34,274 nt of DNA, from NCBI RefSeq assembly GCF_001889065.1, contig NZ_LWHB01000084.1:1-34274 (forward strand), read 5' to 3'. Below the pieces are notes generated by a model that was not told the DNA's origin, made no database searches, and worked only from the letters and a program-made list of their open reading frames with translations. Position numbers and translations under genes: made by a program. Of the stretch, positions 15,831 to 24,554 are shown piece by piece; the first letter of the stretch is position 1; every line of letters begins with the position of its first letter. The DNA is from Suttonella ornithocola. Lineage in GTDB: Bacteria > Pseudomonadota > Gammaproteobacteria > Cardiobacteriales > Cardiobacteriaceae.

Positions 15831-17219
15831 TTAGGCTTTTGCCTTCATTTTTTCAGCTTTTTCAACAGCTTCATCAATTGAACCTACCATATAAAAGGCT
15901 TGCTCTGGTAGATGATCGTATTGTCCTTCAACAATTCCTTTAAACCCAGCAATAGTATCTTTTAATGACACATATTTACCAGGAGAACCTGTAAATACTT
16001 CTGCTACGAAAAATGGTTGTGATAAGAAACGTTGAATTTTACGAGCGCGAGTAACGATTTGCTTATCTTCTTCAGAAAGCTCATCCATACCTAAAATGGC
16101 AATAATATCTCTTAACTCTTTATATCTTTGTAAAACGCCTTGAACACTTCTTGCAACATTATAATGTTCTTCACCAATAATAAGTGGATCTAATTGTCTA
16201 GAAGTTGAATCTAATGGATCCACAGCCGGGTATATTCCTAGCTCTGCAATCTGGCGAGAAAGAACGATTGTAGAGTCTAAGTGTGCAAAAGTTGTTGCAG
16301 GCGATGGATCTGTTAAGTCATCAGCTGGAACATATACTGCTTGAATAGAGGTAATTGAGCCTTTTTTCGTAGATGTAATACGCTCTTGTAATTTACCCAT
16401 TTCTTCTGCCAAAGTTGGCTGATAACCTGCTGCTGAAGGCATACGCCCTAAAAGTGCAGAGACTTCTGTACCAGCAAGCGTATAACGATAAATATTATCT
16501 ACGAAGAAAAGAACATCTCTACCCTCTTCTCTAAAATATTCAGCCATGGTCAAGCCTGTCAATGCCACACGGAATCTATTTCCAGCAGGCTCATTCATCT
16601 GTCCATAGACCAATGAAACTTTATCTAAAACATTTGACTCTTTCATTTCATAGTAAAAGTCATTCCCTTCACGAGTCCGCTCACCAACACCAGCGAACAC
16701 AGAATAACCGCTATGCTCAATAGCAATATTTCGGATAAGTTCCATCATATTGACGGTTTTACCTACACCAGCACCACCGAACAAACCAACCTTACCACCT
16801 TTTGCAAAAGGACATAATAAGTCAATAACTTTAATACCTGTTTCTAATAGCTCTGTTGAGCTAGACAGTTCATCATACGCTGGTGCTTGACGATGAATGC
16901 CCCATTTTTCTTCAGCAAGAATCTCTCCATCGTGATCAACTGGTTCACCAAGTACATTCATAATTCTTCCCAACGTAGCTTTTCCTACAGGGACTTGAAT
17001 CGGTGCACCGGTATTGGTAATTTCCATTCCTCTTGTTAAACCATCAGACGAGCCCATCGCAATTGTTCTAACAATACCGTCTCCAAGCTGCTGTTGTACT
17101 TCAAAAACGATTCCAGCTTCTTTCGATACAAGAGCATCATTAATATTAGGAATAGCATCAATAGGAAACTCAATATCAACAACAGCGCCGATTATTTGCA
17201 CAATTTTACCTATACTCAT
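15831..17219 (-). CDS. atpD: F1Fo ATP synthase beta subunit
   Basis: 462 residues. It carries the catalytic nucleotide sites: the P-loop GGAGVGKTVNMMEL at about residue 150, the catalytic Glu in GVGERTREGND, the Walker B stretch DVLFFVDNIYRYT, and the ATP-synthase signature PAVDPLDSTSR. It starts 18 bases after atpG. No anomalies. Confidence 0.98.
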   Translation of the reverse strand: MSIGKIVQIIGAVVDIEFPIDAIPNINDALVSKEAGIVFEVQQQLGDGIVRTIAMGSSDGLTRGMEITNTGAPIQVPVGKATLGRIMNVLGEPVDHDGEILAEEKWGIHRQAPAYDELSSSTELLETGIKVIDLLCPFAKGGKVGLFGGAGVGKTVNMMELIRNIAIEHSGYSVFAGVGERTREGNDFYYEMKESNVLDKVSLVYGQMNEPAGNRFRVALTGLTMAEYFREEGRDVLFFVDNIYRYTLAGTEVSALLGRMPSAAGYQPTLAEEMGKLQERITSTKKGSITSIQAVYVPADDLTDPSPATTFAHLDSTIVLSRQIAELGIYPAVDPLDSTSRQLDPLIIGEEHYNVARSVQGVLQRYKELRDIIAILGMDELSEEDKQIVTRARKIQRFLSQPFFVAEVFTGSPGKYVSLKDTIAGFKGIVEGQYDHLPEQAFYMVGSIDEAVEKAEKMKAKA

Positions 17220-17237
17220 ATAAACCTCTTCAATTCA

Positions 17238-18110
17238 TTAAACGGCATCTGCGCCGGCAACAATTTCTGTTAACTCTTGGGTAATCGCCGCTTGGCGAGC
17301 TTTGTTATATTTCAGTTGTAATTCACTAATTAAATTACCAGCATTATCCGATGCATTTTTCATTGCAATCATTCTAGCTGACATTTCAGAAGCTATATTT
17401 TCTAGAACAGCTTGCTTTATAGTACTTTCGATATATCTTCTCAATAACTTATCTAGAATAGCTTCAGGACTAGGTTCATAGAGATAATCCCAAGAATGCT
17501 CTTTAGCATGTAGCCCATCATCATGATTAATACTTGCTGGTAATAGCTGTTCTACTCGCGGCTCCTGAGTCATTGCATTAACAAAATAATTAGAAACAAT
17601 CTTAACTTGTTGTACTTCATTATTCTGAAATGCTCTAATCATCGGTAAAGCACCGCCGATAATATGTTGTATCTCAGGCATCTCTGGATAGTTTTCAACT
17701 GTAGAAAGAATTTCTATTCCCACCTGCGTTAGAAAACTAACCCCTTTTCTTCCAAAGACAGAAACTATTATTTTTCGTCCCGCTGCTTGATCTTCTTGAA
17801 CTTTTTTTAGAAAAAGTTTAAAAAGATTAATGTTTAAACCGCCGCACAAACCTCTATCTGTACTAACAAGAATATAACCAACTTTCTCAATCTTTTCTGG
17901 CTTAACAAGAAAAGGATGCTGTGTATGAGAACTGGCATTCATCAAATGCCCAATCACCCTTAAAATATTATCTGTATAAGGTCGGCTAACACGCATGTGT
18001 TCTTGAACTCGACGAACTTTAGACGCAGCAACCATTTCCATGGCTTTGGTAATTTTTTGAGTATTTTTTACACTTTTTATCTGTCCGCGAATTTCTTTGG
18101 CATTAGACAT
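17238..18110 (-). CDS. atpG: F1Fo ATP synthase gamma subunit
   Basis: 290 residues. The rotor shaft has an N-terminal long helix (EIRGQIKSVKNTQKITKAME) and a matching C-terminal helix with the family signature around SERMSAMKNASDNA (here EMSARMIAMKNASDNA). LVSTDRGLCGGLN forms the central Rossmann-like part. Spacing and order are those of a standard atp operon. Confidence 0.97.
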   Translation of the reverse strand: MSNAKEIRGQIKSVKNTQKITKAMEMVAASKVRRVQEHMRVSRPYTDNILRVIGHLMNASSHTQHPFLVKPEKIEKVGYILVSTDRGLCGGLNINLFKLFLKKVQEDQAAGRKIIVSVFGRKGVSFLTQVGIEILSTVENYPEMPEIQHIIGGALPMIRAFQNNEVQQVKIVSNYFVNAMTQEPRVEQLLPASINHDDGLHAKEHSWDYLYEPSPEAILDKLLRRYIESTIKQAVLENIASEMSARMIAMKNASDNAGNLISELQLKYNKARQAAITQELTEIVAGADAV

Positions 18111-18119
18111 AGTCTGTTC

Positions 18120-19661
18120 CTACCATGTTCCTTTTTCTTTGAAGTTATCCAAAGCAGCATGAATATCTTTTTCTATTTCATCGTTATAATCGCCATTTTC
18201 ATTAATACGATCTAATAAAGGTTGATATTCACTATGCATAAAAGAAAGCATAGCTGCTTCATATTTCATGATATCTTCAATAGCAACATCATCCAAATAT
18301 CCCTTATCAGCAGCAAATAAAGAAATACCCATTTCTGCTGTATTCAAAGGTGAATATTGTTTTTGCTTCATCAATTCAGTAACACGTTGACCATGTTCAA
18401 GTTGTTTTCGGGTAGCTGCATCTAAATCAGAAGCAAATTGCGCAAAAGCTGCAAGTTCTCGATATTGTGCTAAAGCCAAACGAACACCACCACCTAATTT
18501 TTTAATTATTTTTGTTTGGGCAGCACCCCCAACACGAGAAACTGACAAGCCAGCGTTAATAGCTGGACGAATACCAGAGTTAAATAAATCTGTTTCTAAA
18601 AAGATTTGTCCATCAGTGATAGAAATAACGTTGGTTGGAACAAAGGCTGAAACGTCACCCGCTTGTGTTTCAATAATTGGTAAAGCTGTTAACGATCCTG
18701 TTTTGCCTTTTACTTCTCCATTTGTTAATCGTTCAACTTCATCAGCATTGATGCGAGATGCACGTTCTAATAAGCGAGAATGAAGATAAAACACATCTCC
18801 GGGATAAGCTTCACGACCAGGAGGACGACGCAATAACAAAGAAACTTGCCGATAAGCCCAAGCTTGTTTCGTTAAGTCATCATAAACAATCAAAGCATCT
18901 TCACCACGGTCACGGAAGAATTCTCCCATCGCACAACCAGCATAAGGTGCAATATACTGCATTGCAGCTGAGTCAGAAGCTGATGCAGCAACAATAATAG
19001 TATGCTTTAATGCATCATGTTCTTCTAATTTACGAACGACTGCTGCAATTGAGGAGGCTTTCTGACCAATAGCAACATAAATACATTTTACGCCAGTATC
19101 TTTTTGGTTAATGATCGCATCAACAGCAATTGCTGTTTTACCAGTCTGACGGTCTCCAATAATCAACTCACGTTGCCCTCGACCTACAGGCACCATAGAG
19201 TCAATAGACTTCAATCCTGTTTGTAAAGGCTGGTCTACTGATTGACGCTCAATAACGCCTGGAGCTATTTTTTCAATAGGTGAAGTAGTATTGGTCTTGA
19301 CATCGCCTTTTCCGTCGATAGGTTCACCTAGTGCGTTTACTACTCGTCCTAATAATTCTCTCCCAACAGGAACTTCAAGAATTTTTCCTGTACATTTAAC
19401 CTTATCCCCTTCACGAAGATGAGTATAATTTCCTAATACGACTGAACCGACATTATCACGTTCTAAGTTTAACGCAAGCGCGTATTCTCCTCCAGGCAGT
19501 TCTATCATTTCTCCAAGCATTACTTGCTGTAAGCCTTGGATACGAACAATTCCATCGGACACACTGATGATGGAGCCTTCGGCTTTACTGTCTACTTTGC
19601 TATCATAGTCAGCAATTTTTTCTTTGATAAAGCTGCTAATTTCAGCGGCATTTAATTGCAT
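18120..19661 (-). CDS. atpA: F1Fo ATP synthase alpha subunit
   Basis: 513 residues, the typical length. It is non-catalytic but binds nucleotide: P-loop GDRQTGKTAIAVDAI at about residue 169, ALIVYDDLTKQAWAYR, and the signature PAINAGLSVSRVGG. A good ribosome-binding site (GAGGAA) lies in the last codons of atpH, which ends one base earlier. Confidence 0.98.
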   Translation of the reverse strand: MQLNAAEISSFIKEKIADYDSKVDSKAEGSIISVSDGIVRIQGLQQVMLGEMIELPGGEYALALNLERDNVGSVVLGNYTHLREGDKVKCTGKILEVPVGRELLGRVVNALGEPIDGKGDVKTNTTSPIEKIAPGVIERQSVDQPLQTGLKSIDSMVPVGRGQRELIIGDRQTGKTAIAVDAIINQKDTGVKCIYVAIGQKASSIAAVVRKLEEHDALKHTIIVAASASDSAAMQYIAPYAGCAMGEFFRDRGEDALIVYDDLTKQAWAYRQVSLLLRRPPGREAYPGDVFYLHSRLLERASRINADEVERLTNGEVKGKTGSLTALPIIETQAGDVSAFVPTNVISITDGQIFLETDLFNSGIRPAINAGLSVSRVGGAAQTKIIKKLGGGVRLALAQYRELAAFAQFASDLDAATRKQLEHGQRVTELMKQKQYSPLNTAEMGISLFAADKGYLDDVAIEDIMKYEAAMLSFMHSEYQPLLDRINENGDYNDEIEKDIHAALDNFKEKGTW

Positions 19662-19662
19662 A

Positions 19663-20217
19663 TTAATTCCTCAAGTCATCAAGCTTCCGGGCAAATTGTT
19701 CAATCCGCCCTCTAGTAGATTGGTCAATAACCAATCCGTCATATTCAATTCGTAGTCCTGCTAATAAGCTTGGTTGTTCTTTTACTTTTAAAACAATTTT
19801 CTTATTAGTTTTCTTTTCTAAGAAAAGACTTATTTTTTTTTCTTCATCAGAAGTTAGGGATTTAGCGCTATAGACCGTAGCTTCAAGCATACCTTCTGAT
19901 TCATTTAGTAACTGATCATATTTCAAGGCAATTTCTGGCAACACACTAAGCCGATCATTTTCACGCAAAATATGAAGAAGATTTCTTTCTTCTTTTGTCA
20001 GTTTACTGTCACGAGTACTTACCAAATATTGCTCTAGCCAATTTACGAATTCATCATAAAAACCAGGAGCGAATAATCTTGCAAGTACAATTTCAGACTG
20101 ACAAAAATCAGCAGCAGCAGTTAAAAACTCCTGCCACTGAATTTGAGATTGCTTATTTACAGTTTGCTCAAAAATAGCTTTTGCATATGGTCTGGCGATA
20201 GTTTCAGATTGCGACAT
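19663..20217 (-). CDS. atpH: F1Fo ATP synthase delta subunit
   Basis: 184 residues. Delta links F1 to the peripheral stalk. The N-terminal helical domain begins with IARPYAKAIFE. The C-terminal part contains the family motif in PSLLAGLRIEYDGLVIDQST. It lies two bases after atpF. Confidence 0.95.
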   Translation of the reverse strand: MSQSETIARPYAKAIFEQTVNKQSQIQWQEFLTAAADFCQSEIVLARLFAPGFYDEFVNWLEQYLVSTRDSKLTKEERNLLHILRENDRLSVLPEIALKYDQLLNESEGMLEATVYSAKSLTSDEEKKISLFLEKKTNKKIVLKVKEQPSLLAGLRIEYDGLVIDQSTRGRIEQFARKLDDLRN

Positions 20218-20219
20218 AA

Positions 20220-20690
20220 TTAAAATTTCTCAGTCAGTTCTTGCAAAAGTTTTTCATGATCTTTTGCGTTAATTTCACGCGCTACAATTTTCTCTACACC
20301 TTCCACAACCAATGCAGAAAGCTGACCTCTTAGATCAAGATAAGCTTGGCGCTTTTCTTGTTCAATCTGAGCACGGGCATGCTCAAGCTCTAAAGCACCT
20401 ACTTTTTTTGCTTCTTCACGAGCCGATTCTACGATCTGTCCTGCTTGTTTTTGCGCTTGAGTAACAATTTCATTAGCTTGCGTTTTTGCTTCTCCTAAAA
20501 CTTCTTCAGAATGCTGACGAGCTTCTTCAAGTTTATGGCGAGCACTATCTGCCATACTTAAACCATCAGCGATTTTACGTTGTCGCTCTGAAGCAATTTT
20601 TGAAAAGATAGGCCAAATATATTTGTTAACAAACCACCAAAATACCAGGAAAGTGCCTACCTGACCAATCAGCGTTAGATTAATGTCCAT
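20220..20690 (-). CDS. atpF: F1Fo ATP synthase b subunit
   Basis: 156 residues, as in Escherichia. One N-terminal membrane helix (about 5-25, VGTFLVFWWFVNKYIWPIF) is followed by a long charged coiled coil rich in Ala, Glu, Gln and Lys. It forms the homodimeric peripheral stalk. Complete. Confidence 0.96.
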   Translation of the reverse strand: MDINLTLIGQVGTFLVFWWFVNKYIWPIFSKIASERQRKIADGLSMADSARHKLEEARQHSEEVLGEAKTQANEIVTQAQKQAGQIVESAREEAKKVGALELEHARAQIEQEKRQAYLDLRGQLSALVVEGVEKIVAREINAKDHEKLLQELTEKF

Positions 20691-20725
20691 GTGTGCACAC
20701 CTTTAAGAATAATAAAAATAAAAGA

Positions 20726-21001
20726 TTAAGGTGAAATTCCGCCAAGAAGTGGGTTTGCAAACACCATGATTAAAGCAATTACCACGCTAATCATTGCAAC
20801 AGCATCAAGTAGGCCAGCGATAATGAAAAATTTACCTTGTAAAGGGTTCATCATTTCAGGTTGACGCGCAGAACTTTCAAGATATTTTCCGCCAAGTAAC
20901 GCAAAGCCTATACCTGTGCCAACAGCTGCCATACCTAAAATTAAACCAATAGCGATAGCAGTAAAGCCCTGAATTTGCACAAACGCTTCAATATTTCCCA
21001 T
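20726..21001 (-). CDS. atpE: F1Fo ATP synthase c subunit
   Basis: 91 residues with two membrane helices joined by the polar loop SSARQPE, the conserved RQP. The ion-binding carboxylate is the Asp in AGLLDAVAMIS. An Asp without the Gln and Glu-Ser pattern of sodium-dependent enzymes indicates a proton-translocating ring. A perfect ribosome-binding site (AGGAGG) fits the high copy number needed. About ten residues at the N-terminus exceed the Escherichia length. Confidence 0.97.
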   Translation of the reverse strand: MGNIEAFVQIQGFTAIAIGLILGMAAVGTGIGFALLGGKYLESSARQPEMMNPLQGKFFIIAGLLDAVAMISVVIALIMVFANPLLGGISP

Positions 21002-21037
21002 AAGTAACCTCCTAACAATAAATAAATGGATGGAAAA

Positions 21038-21841
21038 TTAGTGTGATTCTGCCATTGATAAATAAACAATGGTCAAAATCATAAAAATGTATGCTTGTAA
21101 TGTAACAACTAATATGTGAAAGATTGCCCAAGCACCACCTGGTAAAAATTGCACAAAAAATGGAAGTAATGCAATTAATATAAATACTAGCTCACCAGCA
21201 AATAAGTTACCAAAAAGACGAAGAGATAGAGAGATAATTTTTGCAATATCTTCAACAACTTTTAGCGCAAAATTTATAGGGTATAAGATAATTTTTGCCC
21301 ATAGTTTCTCTGCTTCAAATGGATGTCCACCTAAAGATTTAGCAAAACCTAAGAATCCATGATTGGCTTTGAATCCATAAACATAAGTTAAAACAACAAC
21401 GGTAATAGATAAGGCAAATGTTGCATTTACGTCAGTAGATGGAACCACTTTTAAATAAGGAATTCCTACCATTGAAGCAGCTGAAGGTAGTAAATCTACA
21501 GGAATAAGGTCCATGGCATTCCATAAGAGCACCCAACAAAAAACTGTTAAAGCTAGGGAACCAATATCTGAACGTGATTCTCCAAAGAAGTCTTTAACTG
21601 TCCCATCAACAAAGTCAAATATCATTTCAGCAACGTTTTGGGCAAATCCTGGTACCCCTGATTGCATTTTTTTGGCTAATGTATAAAAGAACCAACAAAA
21701 AAGCACGCCTAATAAGACGGAGAAAAAGAATGTATCAATATGAAATGACCAAAAGCCACCTGGTTCACCAAGCACTAGGTTCGTCATATGGTGGTTAATA
21801 AATTCGCCACTAGTCATTTCAGCGCTGTGTTCTGCTGCCAT
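21038..21841 (-). CDS. atpB: F1Fo ATP synthase a subunit
   Basis: 267 residues, several membrane helices. The essential Arg of the half-channel lies in LSLRLFGNLFAGEL, and the partner polar residues in the last helix AYIFMILTIVYLS. The start overlaps the 3' end of atpI by 23 bases, with a ribosome-binding site (GTGAGG) inside atpI. Confidence 0.96.
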   Translation of the reverse strand: MAAEHSAEMTSGEFINHHMTNLVLGEPGGFWSFHIDTFFFSVLLGVLFCWFFYTLAKKMQSGVPGFAQNVAEMIFDFVDGTVKDFFGESRSDIGSLALTVFCWVLLWNAMDLIPVDLLPSAASMVGIPYLKVVPSTDVNATFALSITVVVLTYVYGFKANHGFLGFAKSLGGHPFEAEKLWAKIILYPINFALKVVEDIAKIISLSLRLFGNLFAGELVFILIALLPFFVQFLPGGAWAIFHILVVTLQAYIFMILTIVYLSMAESH

Positions 21842-22199
21842 TTTGCCTCACCAACAAAAGTAATAGTCCATAAGAGGTAATATAAACCACTGAAAACCCA
21901 ATCAATATCCATAAAGACATAAGCTTCAAATAAGACATAAAAATAACTGATAGTAAATAAACTATCAGCCATTTTATTGCTTCGCACAACAACATAATGC
22001 GATAAAAGGTTTTTGCTCGAATCACTTTTGGCATTTGCCAAAAGATAACCCATGCAAAAAAAGCCATCGCACAACTCATTGTTGAGCCAGCTAATAATGA
22101 TTTCCAATATGGTTTATAAGGACTTAAAAGAACAATCCCCTCTATGATTATAGAAACAACCAATTGAAATATCAGTAGCTTTTTTGAAATTTCTCTCAT
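21819..22199 (-). CDS. atpI: ATP synthase accessory protein AtpI
   Basis: 126 residues, four hydrophobic segments (about 8-24, 33-52, 66-90 and 95-117). AtpI homologues help assemble the c-ring and are poorly conserved, so the assignment relies mostly on its place as first gene of the atp operon and on the membrane pattern. It follows a strong promoter. Confidence 0.85.
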   Translation of the reverse strand: MREISKKLLIFQLVVSIIIEGIVLLSPYKPYWKSLLAGSTMSCAMAFFAWVIFWQMPKVIRAKTFYRIMLLCEAIKWLIVYLLSVIFMSYLKLMSLWILIGFSVVYITSYGLLLLLVRQNGSRTQR

Positions 22200-22218
22200 T
22201 TAAGGATAATTTCTGTGA

Positions 22219-22247
22219 ATTATAAAAGGTTGTACATATATGGTCAA
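22219..22247 (-). promoter_or_regulatory. Sigma-70 promoter of the atp operon
   Basis: On the minus strand TTGACC (22242-22247) and TATAAT (22219-22224) stand 17 bases apart, about 19 bases ahead of the atpI start. This is the best promoter match in the window. Confidence 0.75.
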
Positions 22248-22258
22248 TGAAAATTCTT

Positions 22259-23131
22259 TCAATGATAGCCCCATTTTTCAAAAATAGCTTCAAGCTCATC
22301 TAAATTTTTATATTTTAGAATTATCTTTCCATTTCCTTTTTTTTGATGGTTAATAGCAACGCTATATCCCATAAACTCACTAATTTTATCTTCTAAAGAA
22401 AGAATGTCAGTATCTTTGATAGAAGCTTTTTCTTTTTTTATATCATCAGCTCCAGATAGTAATACTTTTACTCTTGATTCTGTTTGCCTGACCGTCATAT
22501 TTTTTTGTTTAATTTCTGCTAATAGTTTTTGTTGTATAGCTGTGTTTAAACTTAACATCGCGCGCGCATGCCCCATTTCAATTTCACCAGCACCCAATGA
22601 TTTTTTTACCGGTTCAGAAAGCTCTAATAAGCGCAAAGTATTACTAATTGCAGAACGAGAACGTCCAATAAGTTGTGCTACTCGCTCATGAGTTAATTGA
22701 AAATCTTTGACTAATTGCTGTAATCCCTCAGCAATTTCCAAGATATTCAAATCTGCTCTTTGTAAGTTTTCAATTAAAGCAACCGCTAACGCTTGTTTAT
22801 CATTATAATTTTTAATAACGCAAGGAACTTTAGATAAACCTGCTTGCTGTCCTGCCCTAAAACGCCTTTCTCCTGCAATAATTTCATATTTTTCATGCGC
22901 AATGGGGCGAACTACTAGCGGTTGCAAAATGCCATGTTCTGAAATAGATTGCGCTAATTCATTTAGCGCTAATTCATTAAAATTTCTCCTAGGCTGATAT
23001 TTTCCCGCTTGAATACGAGAAATATCAATTTCTTTTAAACTTTCTAGCTCAGGCTGTTCTAAAACGTCTCGACCAATATCGCCTAGTAAATCCCCTAAAT
23101 TTTTTTTCAATCCACCTTTTCGGCTTGACAT
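22259..23131 (-). CDS. parB: Chromosome-partitioning protein ParB (Spo0J family, CTPase)
   Basis: 290 residues. The N-terminal domain has the CTP-binding motif GERRFRAGQQAG and ALIENLQRADLN. A helix-turn-helix, HERVAQLIGRSRSAISNTLR, binds parS. The C-terminal part is a dimerisation region. A perfect AAGGAG ribosome-binding site precedes the start. ParB loads on parS near the origin and works with ParA in chromosome segregation. No parS site was recognised in the window. Confidence 0.95.
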   Translation of the reverse strand: MSSRKGGLKKNLGDLLGDIGRDVLEQPELESLKEIDISRIQAGKYQPRRNFNELALNELAQSISEHGILQPLVVRPIAHEKYEIIAGERRFRAGQQAGLSKVPCVIKNYNDKQALAVALIENLQRADLNILEIAEGLQQLVKDFQLTHERVAQLIGRSRSAISNTLRLLELSEPVKKSLGAGEIEMGHARAMLSLNTAIQQKLLAEIKQKNMTVRQTESRVKVLLSGADDIKKEKASIKDTDILSLEDKISEFMGYSVAINHQKKGNGKIILKYKNLDELEAIFEKWGYH

Positions 23132-23142
23132 TATAAAGCTCC

Positions 23143-23913
23143 TTAATTCCCTATTCGCTGTACTAATTCGCGCGCAATTGCTCTATATGCAACTGCTCCT
23201 TTTGAGCGTCCGTCATATTGAGTAATGGGTAATCCATAGCTTGGGGCTTCAGCTAAACGAATGTTTCTAGGCACTACTTCTGAAAAAACCAGCTGATTTA
23301 AATGCTCTAATAAACTTTCTGATACTTCCCTTGTTAGCCTTGAGCGTGGGTCATACATCGTACGAATAAATCCAGCAACTTTTAATTGAGGATTTACGCT
23401 TTGTCGAATTTGACCAATAGTATCTAACAAAGCGCTAACACCTTCTAAGGCGAAATACTCACACTGAATAGGAACCAAGACATAATGAGACAAAACCATT
23501 GCATTGATTGTTAATAAATTTAATGTAGGTGGACAATCAATCAATACCCAATCAAACCGCTCAATCCAGCCTGTGCAATATTTTTTTAATAAATTATGCC
23601 GCTCAGCATTTTGCGCCATTGTTACATCGGTTGCTGTTAAATCATCATTAGCAGGTAAAAGCCAAAATTTAGCATCCTCTCGATAAATAACAATATCTTC
23701 TGGTGCATGCGTCCCTTTTAGCACATCCATAACGCCAAGCGCTATTTCGCGACGATTTAATCCGCAAGCAACGGTTGCATTTGCTTGTGGATCCATATCA
23801 ATAAGCAATACTTGCTCCCCCTGTTCTGCAAGTACTGCTGCAAGGCTAACAGCCGTTGTTGTTTTTCCTACTCCGCCTTTTTGATTGGTTACAGCGAGTA
23901 TCTTTATGCTCAC
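23143..23913 (-). CDS. parA: Chromosome-partitioning ATPase ParA (Soj family)
   Basis: 256 residues. The deviant Walker A motif is KGGVGKTTTAVSLAA near the start, Walker B is VLIDCPP at about residue 122, and QCEYFALEG is conserved in Soj-type proteins. The start codon is GTG, overlapping the rsmG stop (GTGA), with the ribosome-binding site AAGGAAAA. The order rsmG-parA-parB is that of chromosomes near the origin. Confidence 0.96.
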   Translation of the reverse strand: MSIKILAVTNQKGGVGKTTTAVSLAAVLAEQGEQVLLIDMDPQANATVACGLNRREIALGVMDVLKGTHAPEDIVIYREDAKFWLLPANDDLTATDVTMAQNAERHNLLKKYCTGWIERFDWVLIDCPPTLNLLTINAMVLSHYVLVPIQCEYFALEGVSALLDTIGQIRQSVNPQLKVAGFIRTMYDPRSRLTREVSESLLEHLNQLVFSEVVPRNIRLAEAPSYGLPITQYDGRSKGAVAYRAIARELVQRIGN

Positions 23914-24548
23914 GATAATTTTCCTTCACGACTGATTTCTATCCACAATCTTGGTGCCTCTAAAAGAGGAACTTCTACTGACTCAATTCGAGAAATAACA
24001 AAACCTGGATAGGTACAAACTTCATCATTATGCGCTTTCATTAAAGCCCATCTAGCATCTTCAGCGCCCAAGTGTTCTGTTAACTTTAAAAAGGTATCAA
24101 TTTTAGCAACTGCTCGACTCAAAATAATGGGTAATGGTTTTGGTGGTTGCCAGCTTTCTACTCTTGCGCTAACGATTTCGACTTTTTCTAAATCTAATAC
24201 GCGTTTTACCTCTCGTAGAAAAGCAACTTTTTTACGATTTGACTCTACTAAATAAATTTTTTTATCTGGAAACACAATAGAAAGAATCAGCCCAGGTAAT
24301 CCAGCTCCTGTTCCAATATCTGCTAGAGTGTCTTTATCTTTCACAAACGGTACAACTGCCAGACAATCTAATAAATGAATACGAATCTGCTCTTTTTCTT
24401 CTCTAATAGCAGATAAATTATGTACTTTATTCCATTTATTTAGCAAAGCCAAATAAGTCATAAGTTTTTCCTGCCCATTTAGTGGCAGATTAAACGTTAA
24501 TTGTTTTAATCCTTCTTCTAAATAGGCAGATACGGTTTTTGAATGCAT
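23910..24548 (-). CDS. rsmG: 16S rRNA (guanine-527-N7)-methyltransferase
   Basis: 212 residues. It methylates G527 of 16S rRNA with SAM. LADIGTGAGLPGLILSIVFP is the SAM site (about residue 97), LVESNRKKVAFLREVKR the next conserved block, and LSRAVA the motif near the substrate. The usual upstream partner mnmG is absent; pepA occupies that side. Confidence 0.96.
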   Translation of the reverse strand: MHSKTVSAYLEEGLKQLTFNLPLNGQEKLMTYLALLNKWNKVHNLSAIREEKEQIRIHLLDCLAVVPFVKDKDTLADIGTGAGLPGLILSIVFPDKKIYLVESNRKKVAFLREVKRVLDLEKVEIVSARVESWQPPKPLPIILSRAVAKIDTFLKLTEHLGAEDARWALMKAHNDEVCTYPGFVISRIESVEVPLLEAPRLWIEISREGKLS

Positions 24549-24554
24549 TAATTT